DNA of 64,000 bases from Arthrobacter gallicola. GTDB taxonomy: Bacteria > Actinomycetota > Actinomycetes > Actinomycetales > Micrococcaceae. The stretch is taken from NCBI RefSeq assembly GCF_014836775.1, contig NZ_JACSQD010000001.1:602185-666184 (forward strand). Reading direction: 5' to 3'. Under the pieces are notes generated by a model, which saw nothing but the letters and a program-made list of their open reading frames with translations, searched no databases and was not told the origin of the DNA. This document shows, piece after piece, positions 61,460 to 64,000 of this stretch; position 1 is the stretch's first letter, and each line of letters begins with the position of its first letter. The position numbers were made by a program, and so were the translations under genes.

Positions 61460-62283
61460 CGGGTTTCAGCTCCCCGGACGGCTGCCGGCTCCGCACCGTG
61501 CAGGGCCTCCCGCACCAGCCGGACCGCGTCATAAAACGCGGCCTCCTCCCGCAGGCCGGCACCGCGGGCGGCAGCGGTTCCCAGAGTGATGTCCACGACG
61601 TCGCGGATCTCGCCGGGGCGCGGGGACATCACCACCACCCGGTCCGAGAGAAACACCGCTTCCGGGATGGAGTGGGTGACAAAAACGACGGCGCAGCCGG
61701 TCTCGGCGCTGATGCGGATCAGTTCGTTCTGCATCCTTTCCCGCGTCATCTCATCCAGCGCCCCAAAAGGTTCATCCATCAACAGCAGTTTCGGGGACTC
61801 CGCCAGTGACCGGGCGATGGCCACCCGCTGCTGCATTCCGCCGGACAGCTGGTCGGGATAGTGTTCACCGAAATCCGAGAGTCCCACCATCGCTAACAGC
61901 TCGTCGACGCGCTCCCGGCGGGCAGCCGCCGCGGCGCCGTGGGTCTGCAGCGGAAGCTCAATGTTTCCCCGGACGCTCCGCCAGGGCAGCAGGCCGGCCT
62001 GCTGGAAGGCGATCCCGTAGTCCTGATCCAGGCGGGCCTGCCGCGGAGGTTTCCCGAATACGCTGATCATTCCGGAACTGGGGGTATCAAGGTCAGCGAT
62101 CAACCGCAGCAGGGTGCTTTTGCCGCAGCCGGAGGGACCGATCAGGGAAACGAATTCCCCGGCAGCGACCGTGACGCTGACGCCGCGCAGCGCCTGTACT
62201 TCTTCCCGGCCAGACCGGAAGATCCGGTCCACGCCGCTCACTTCGACCGCGGCCGCCGGCCGGTCAGAATGGGCCTCATTCAT
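61456..62283 (-). CDS. ABC transporter ATP-binding protein (SsuB/TauB-like)
   Basis: 275 residues from ATG 62283; the much longer open frame upstream is a shadow of the permease gene. Walker A is GPSGCGKST, the Q-loop is in AFQQAGLLPW, the signature is LSGGMQQRVAIARSL, Walker B is LLLMDEPFGALDE, and the switch His is in VFVTHSIPEA. It overlaps the upstream permease stop as ATGA. Confidence 0.95.
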   Translation of the reverse strand: MNEAHSDRPAAAVEVSGVDRIFRSGREEVQALRGVSVTVAAGEFVSLIGPSGCGKSTLLRLIADLDTPSSGMISVFGKPPRQARLDQDYGIAFQQAGLLPWRSVRGNIELPLQTHGAAAAARRERVDELLAMVGLSDFGEHYPDQLSGGMQQRVAIARSLAESPKLLLMDEPFGALDEMTRERMQNELIRISAETGCAVVFVTHSIPEAVFLSDRVVVMSPRPGEIRDVVDITLGTAAARGAGLREEAAFYDAVRLVREALHGAEPAAVRGAETR

Positions 62284-63173
62284 ACTGCCTGTTCTCCTCT
62301 GCGGTAGCGGCGCAGCAACACGCCAATCAAAGCGACGCATCCCACTGCGGCCAGGCCCAGCACCACGGCTCCGAAAATAGGTGCCCAGGGTTTGCCCGGG
62401 TCTCCCCCGGCTGCGGCCGCAAATTCCACGATCATGCGGCCGATTCCGCCCCGAAGTCCGATCGAGACCTCCGCAACGACAGTGCCGACCACCGCACTGG
62501 CCGCGGCCAGCCGCAGGGCCGGCAGCAGATAGGGGACACTGGCTGGCAGCCGCAGCCTCAGGAACGTCTGCCACCAGCCCAGGGCGTAGGTGTGCATCAG
62601 GTCCACATGCGCCTTCTCCGGAGCGCCGAATCCCCGCAGCGCTCCGACGGCTACCGGGAAGAACGCCAGGTAGGCCGCAATGACCGCCACCGACATCCAG
62701 TTCTCCCAGACAAAGGGACCGAACTCGAGCTGGGAACCCCAGCGCCGCACCAGCGGAGCGATGGCAATCAGCGGCACCGTTTGGCTCAGGATGATCCAGG
62801 GCAGCACCGCCGAATTGGCACTGCGGAAGCGCTGCATCAGCATGGCCAGCCCCAGGCCCACCACTGTCCCGAGCAGCCACCCGGCCCCGGCAATTGCCAG
62901 CGTGAAGCCCGCCGCCTGCAGCACCGCGGCCCACATGGGCACGGCACCGGCGGCCGAGGATTCCGGGGCGAACAGCCGGGCGAGCATGGTCCAGGTGTGC
63001 GGCATGGCCAGGTCCGTGGTGCGCGGGAGCAGGGGAATACCCCCAACGCTCACACCCTCAGCGGGCCCGAGAGCCTTGTAGAGCTCCCAGACCAGGACGG
63101 GAATCAGCACCCCGCCCAGCCCCCAGAGGAGCCGGGCCGGCCGCATCCGTTCCTGCCGCCCACCCATTCTCAT
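62280..63173 (-). CDS. ABC transporter permease (SsuC/ThiX-like), first copy
   Basis: 297 residues, about six membrane segments and the EAA-like loop with GFGAPEKAHVDLMHTYALGWW. Its start overlaps the LLM gene stop (ATGA). It is distinct in sequence from the second permease, so the system likely uses a heterodimeric membrane domain. Confidence 0.9.
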   Translation of the reverse strand: MRMGGRQERMRPARLLWGLGGVLIPVLVWELYKALGPAEGVSVGGIPLLPRTTDLAMPHTWTMLARLFAPESSAAGAVPMWAAVLQAAGFTLAIAGAGWLLGTVVGLGLAMLMQRFRSANSAVLPWIILSQTVPLIAIAPLVRRWGSQLEFGPFVWENWMSVAVIAAYLAFFPVAVGALRGFGAPEKAHVDLMHTYALGWWQTFLRLRLPASVPYLLPALRLAAASAVVGTVVAEVSIGLRGGIGRMIVEFAAAAGGDPGKPWAPIFGAVVLGLAAVGCVALIGVLLRRYRRGEQAV

Positions 63174-64000
63174 GCTTTGGCGGCCACGTTCTCGCGCAGG
63201 GCAGGAATGACGGTCTCGCCGTAAACCCGCAGGGTTTCTTCCTTGTTGTCGTGCTGGAGATAACCGGCGAACTGGGTGACCCCCAGCGCCTTGAGCTTCT
63301 CCAGCTTCTCCATGTGCTCTTCGGCCGTGCCGAGGATGCAGAACCGGTCCACGATTTCATCCGGGACAAAGTCGGTGTGGGTATTCCCTGCCCGTCCATG
63401 CTCGTTGTAGTCGTAGCCGTGGCGCCCGGATATGTAGTCCGTCAGTGCCTGCGGGACGGAGGAATCCGAACCGTATTTGGCAACGATATCCGCCACGTGA
63501 TTGCCCACCATGCCCCCGAACCAGCGGCACTGATTGCGCATGTGCTCCAGGTCGGTCCCGATGTACATGGGAGCGGCAACACAGAAGGAGATGCTGTCCG
63601 GATCCCGGCCGGCGTCCGCTGCGGCCTGCCGCACGGTGCGGATCATCCATTCGGCGATGTCGACGTCGGCAAGCTGCAGAATAAACCCGTCGCCTATTTC
63701 GCCGGTGAGCTTCAACGCCAGCGGCCCGTATGCTGCCACCCACACTTCCAGTTCCGAGCCTTTGCTCCACGGGAACTGCAGGGTGGCGCCGTTGTACTCA
63801 ACAGGACGTGAGTTCGCGAGTTCGCGGATCACGTGGATGGCCTGCCGCAGTGTCTTCAGCGTGGTCGGCGCACCGTTGGTCACCCGCACCGCGGAGTCCC
63901 CCCGCCCGATTCCGCACACTGTCCGGTTTCCGTACATCTGGTTCAGCGTCGCGTAGGTTGACGCCGTTACCGTCCAGTCCCTGGTGGCCGGGTTGGTGAC
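63170..64000 (-). CDS. LLM-class flavin-dependent oxidoreductase, partial (N-terminus beyond right edge)
   Basis: Visible part of about 277 residues; the frame is open to base 64000, reading VTNPATRDWTVTASTYATLN before an internal Met at 63937. The bacterial luciferase-like fold shows RTVCGIGRGDSAVRV, EVWVAAYGPLALKLTGEIGDG and the late FAGYLQHDNKEE. It resembles LLM members annotated as F420- or FMN-dependent and found beside hydantoin or pyrimidine catabolism genes. It is the upstream member of a five-gene overlapping unit with the ABC importer, implying oxidation of the imported compound. Confidence 0.85.
   Translation of the reverse strand, partial: VTNPATRDWTVTASTYATLNQMYGNRTVCGIGRGDSAVRVTNGAPTTLKTLRQAIHVIRELANSRPVEYNGATLQFPWSKGSELEVWVAAYGPLALKLTGEIGDGFILQLADVDIAEWMIRTVRQAAADAGRDPDSISFCVAAPMYIGTDLEHMRNQCRWFGGMVGNHVADIVAKYGSDSSVPQALTDYISGRHGYDYNEHGRAGNTHTDFVPDEIVDRFCILGTAEEHMEKLEKLKALGVTQFAGYLQHDNKEETLRVYGETVIPALRENVAAKA

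Noticed and set aside
61456..62934. 492-codon version of the ABC ATPase with a 217-residue N-terminal extension
   Set aside because: The extension overlaps the upstream permease in another frame; ATPase homology starts at ATG 62283.

Overview
The window is a stretch of high-GC actinobacterial chromosome, most likely from Arthrobacter or a close relative (Micrococcaceae). The evidence is the gene order (leuS-degV-comEA-comEC; pyrR-pyrB-pyrC-carA-carB-pyrF-mihF-gmk-rpoZ-coaBC-metK-priA; ruvX-mltG-aroE-aroC-aroK-aroB-efp-nusB; rarA-rpsD-alaS), the actinobacterial MihF-type integration host factor, a PriA without helicase motifs, frequent GTG/TTG starts, ATGA-type overlaps and likely leaderless promoters. 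No rRNA, tRNA, CRISPR array, transposase, prophage or plasmid function was seen.

Layout. 1-9.4 kb (minus strand): the competence DNA-uptake genes comEC (cut by the window edge) and comEA, a DegV lipid-binding protein, leuS behind a transcription attenuator, and glpFK for glycerol. 9.6-15 kb (mostly plus): an aldo/keto reductase, hydrolase and glycosyltransferase operon, an NADPH oxidoreductase, and a two-gene ABC exporter. 15-30.7 kb (minus): DinB-like protein, priA, metK, coaBC, rpoZ, gmk, mihF and the complete pyr operon headed by pyrR, which carries a PyrR-binding RNA element at its ribosome-binding site. 30.8-32 kb (plus): a PrsW-type membrane protease. 32-44.8 kb (minus): translation and transcription factors (nusB, efp), the shikimate genes aroBKCE, mltG, ruvX, alaS, two small membrane proteins, rpsD and rarA. 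These form a housekeeping backbone for nucleotide, aromatic amino acid, translation and cell-wall functions.

44.9-64 kb is more accessory: a PhzF-like protein, a flavin reductase under a SAM-IV-type riboswitch, a large secreted M66 (StcE-like) metalloprotease with a duplicated lectin-like module, a 330-bp intergenic region of about 18-bp quasi-periodic repeats, aspS, an APC permease, an adenine/adenosine deaminase, a nitronate monooxygenase-like enzyme, a divergent regulator/methyltransferase pair, GNAT and ACT proteins, and an NMT1/THI5-type ABC importer with two permeases linked to an LLM flavin oxidoreductase that runs off the right edge.

The strongest regulatory observations are a leucine leader peptide (MTVLLLLR) with complementary attenuator loops in front of leuS, a SAM-IV-like riboswitch with a matching promoter in front of a lone flavin reductase, and a PyrR-binding loop in front of pyrR. 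The repeat array at 50.2-50.5 kb is the least explained piece of DNA in the window.
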